Notes under the pieces: model-generated
The model's database searches: none
What the model saw: the letters and a program-made list of their open reading frames with translations, nothing else
Told to the model about the DNA's origin: nothing
Translations under genes and position numbers: made by a program
Source: Planctomycetota bacterium
GTDB taxonomy: Bacteria; Planctomycetota; Phycisphaerae; WQYP01; JAJZKY01
NCBI GenBank assembly: GCA_021803885.1
Contig: JAJZKY010000252.1
Coordinates: forward strand, 1-6,801
Direction: 5' to 3'
DNA: 6,801 nt
Part shown: piece by piece, positions 6,449 to 6,801 of the stretch
Layout: each line of letters begins with the position of its first letter
Position numbering within the stretch: the stretch's first letter is position 1

Positions 6449-6801
6449 TTACGCGCCGGACGCCTCCAAGGCCGCGTCACTGCGGCTCATCCGTTTTCGC
6501 TCATTTTCCTTGAGATATCGCTTGCGCAAGCGAATATTTTTGGGCGTAATTTCCACCAATTCATCATCCTCGATGTATTCCAGTGCCAGTTCCAAGGACA
6601 TGTCACGAGGCGGCTTGAGAATGATATTCTTATCGCTGGCTGTGGTGCGCATGTTGGATAATTTTTTTTCGCGGCACACATTCACGGGAATATCGGTGTC
6701 TTTGTTGTATTCACCTACCACCATGCCTTCATAAACATCGTCACCAGGTTTTACAAACATCACCCCTCGCTCCTGAAGAGTATCGAGCGCAAGGCATTGG
6801 T
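6449..6801 (-). CDS. typA: Translational GTPase TypA/BipA, C-terminal 116 residues, 5' part outside window
   Basis: The minus-strand frame is open from the right edge to the TAA at 6449-6451 and encodes the end of TypA/BipA, a ribosome-associated GTPase involved in 50S assembly and stress adaptation. Recognisable family segments include ALDTLQERGVMF, PGDDVYEGMVVGE, KKLSNMRT, SLELALEYIEDDELVEITP and KNIRLRKRYLKENERKR. These belong to the TypA-specific C-terminal domain that contacts the ribosome. The GTPase, domain II and EF-G-like domain V parts lie outside the window. Apparent GTG and ATG codons near 6760 are internal: family similarity continues upstream of them to the edge. A short, variable, Ala/Ser-rich tail (RSDAALEASGA) ends the protein. 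Confidence 0.95.
   Translation of the reverse strand, partial: QCLALDTLQERGVMFVKPGDDVYEGMVVGEYNKDTDIPVNVCREKKLSNMRTTASDKNIILKPPRDMSLELALEYIEDDELVEITPKNIRLRKRYLKENERKRMSRSDAALEASGA

Noticed and set aside
1..6801. CRISPR array, tRNA/rRNA, transposase, toxin-antitoxin or phage defence genes
   Set aside because: No regularly spaced repeats, RNA gene signatures or matching protein motifs were seen on either strand.

Overview
The window reads as a chromosomal stretch from a bacterium of moderate GC content. It is probably a member of the PVC group, most likely Planctomycetota. That guess rests on gene types: a very long secreted or membrane-anchored PQQ-like beta-propeller protein with flanking helical repeats, an AraC-type regulator divergent from a PhyH-family dioxygenase, and a TypA C-terminus of ordinary bacterial type. 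No 16S, tRNA or other strong taxonomic marker is present, so the assignment is inference. I see no insertion sequence, phage gene, CRISPR array or RNA gene.

Layout, left to right. Positions 1-2709 (minus strand) hold one uninterrupted open frame of 903 codons that leaves the window at the left edge. It has an N-terminal membrane or signal segment, a TPR-like helical part, about eight PQQ-type blades and a second helical part. Upstream of it on the same strand lies an S-methyl-5'-thioadenosine phosphorylase (stop at 2747, start best placed at 3646). Upstream of that is an AraC-family regulator with a cupin sensor domain (3786-4598). A 142-bp divergent intergenic region (4599-4740) separates this strand from a plus-strand phytanoyl-CoA dioxygenase family gene (4741-5685). 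This region carries a perfect TATAAT box pointing at the regulator and a 24-bp imperfect palindrome in front of the dioxygenase. The dioxygenase converges, with only 5 bp between stops, on a minus-strand PHP-domain phosphatase of the CpsB/YwqE type (5691-6404). That gene follows the 3' end of typA/bipA (6449 to the right edge).

How the genes may work together. The AraC regulator and the divergent dioxygenase form the clearest functional pair: a small-molecule-sensing activator next to an Fe(II)/2-oxoglutarate oxygenase is a common arrangement for inducible catabolism, but the substrate cannot be read from the sequence. The phosphorylase belongs to methionine salvage. The beta-propeller gene 37 bp downstream of it is probably co-transcribed but has no obvious metabolic link. 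TypA and the PHP phosphatase form a separate unit.

The most interesting non-coding signals are four. One is the perfect 12-bp inverted repeat at 1-34 inside the propeller gene. The second is the nested palindrome at 4693-4716. The third is a 12-bp palindrome at 3715-3726 sitting in the spacer of a plausible promoter for the phosphorylase. The fourth is a pair of 8-base homopolymer runs in the propeller gene. I did not find convincing evidence of an undescribed multi-gene system here.
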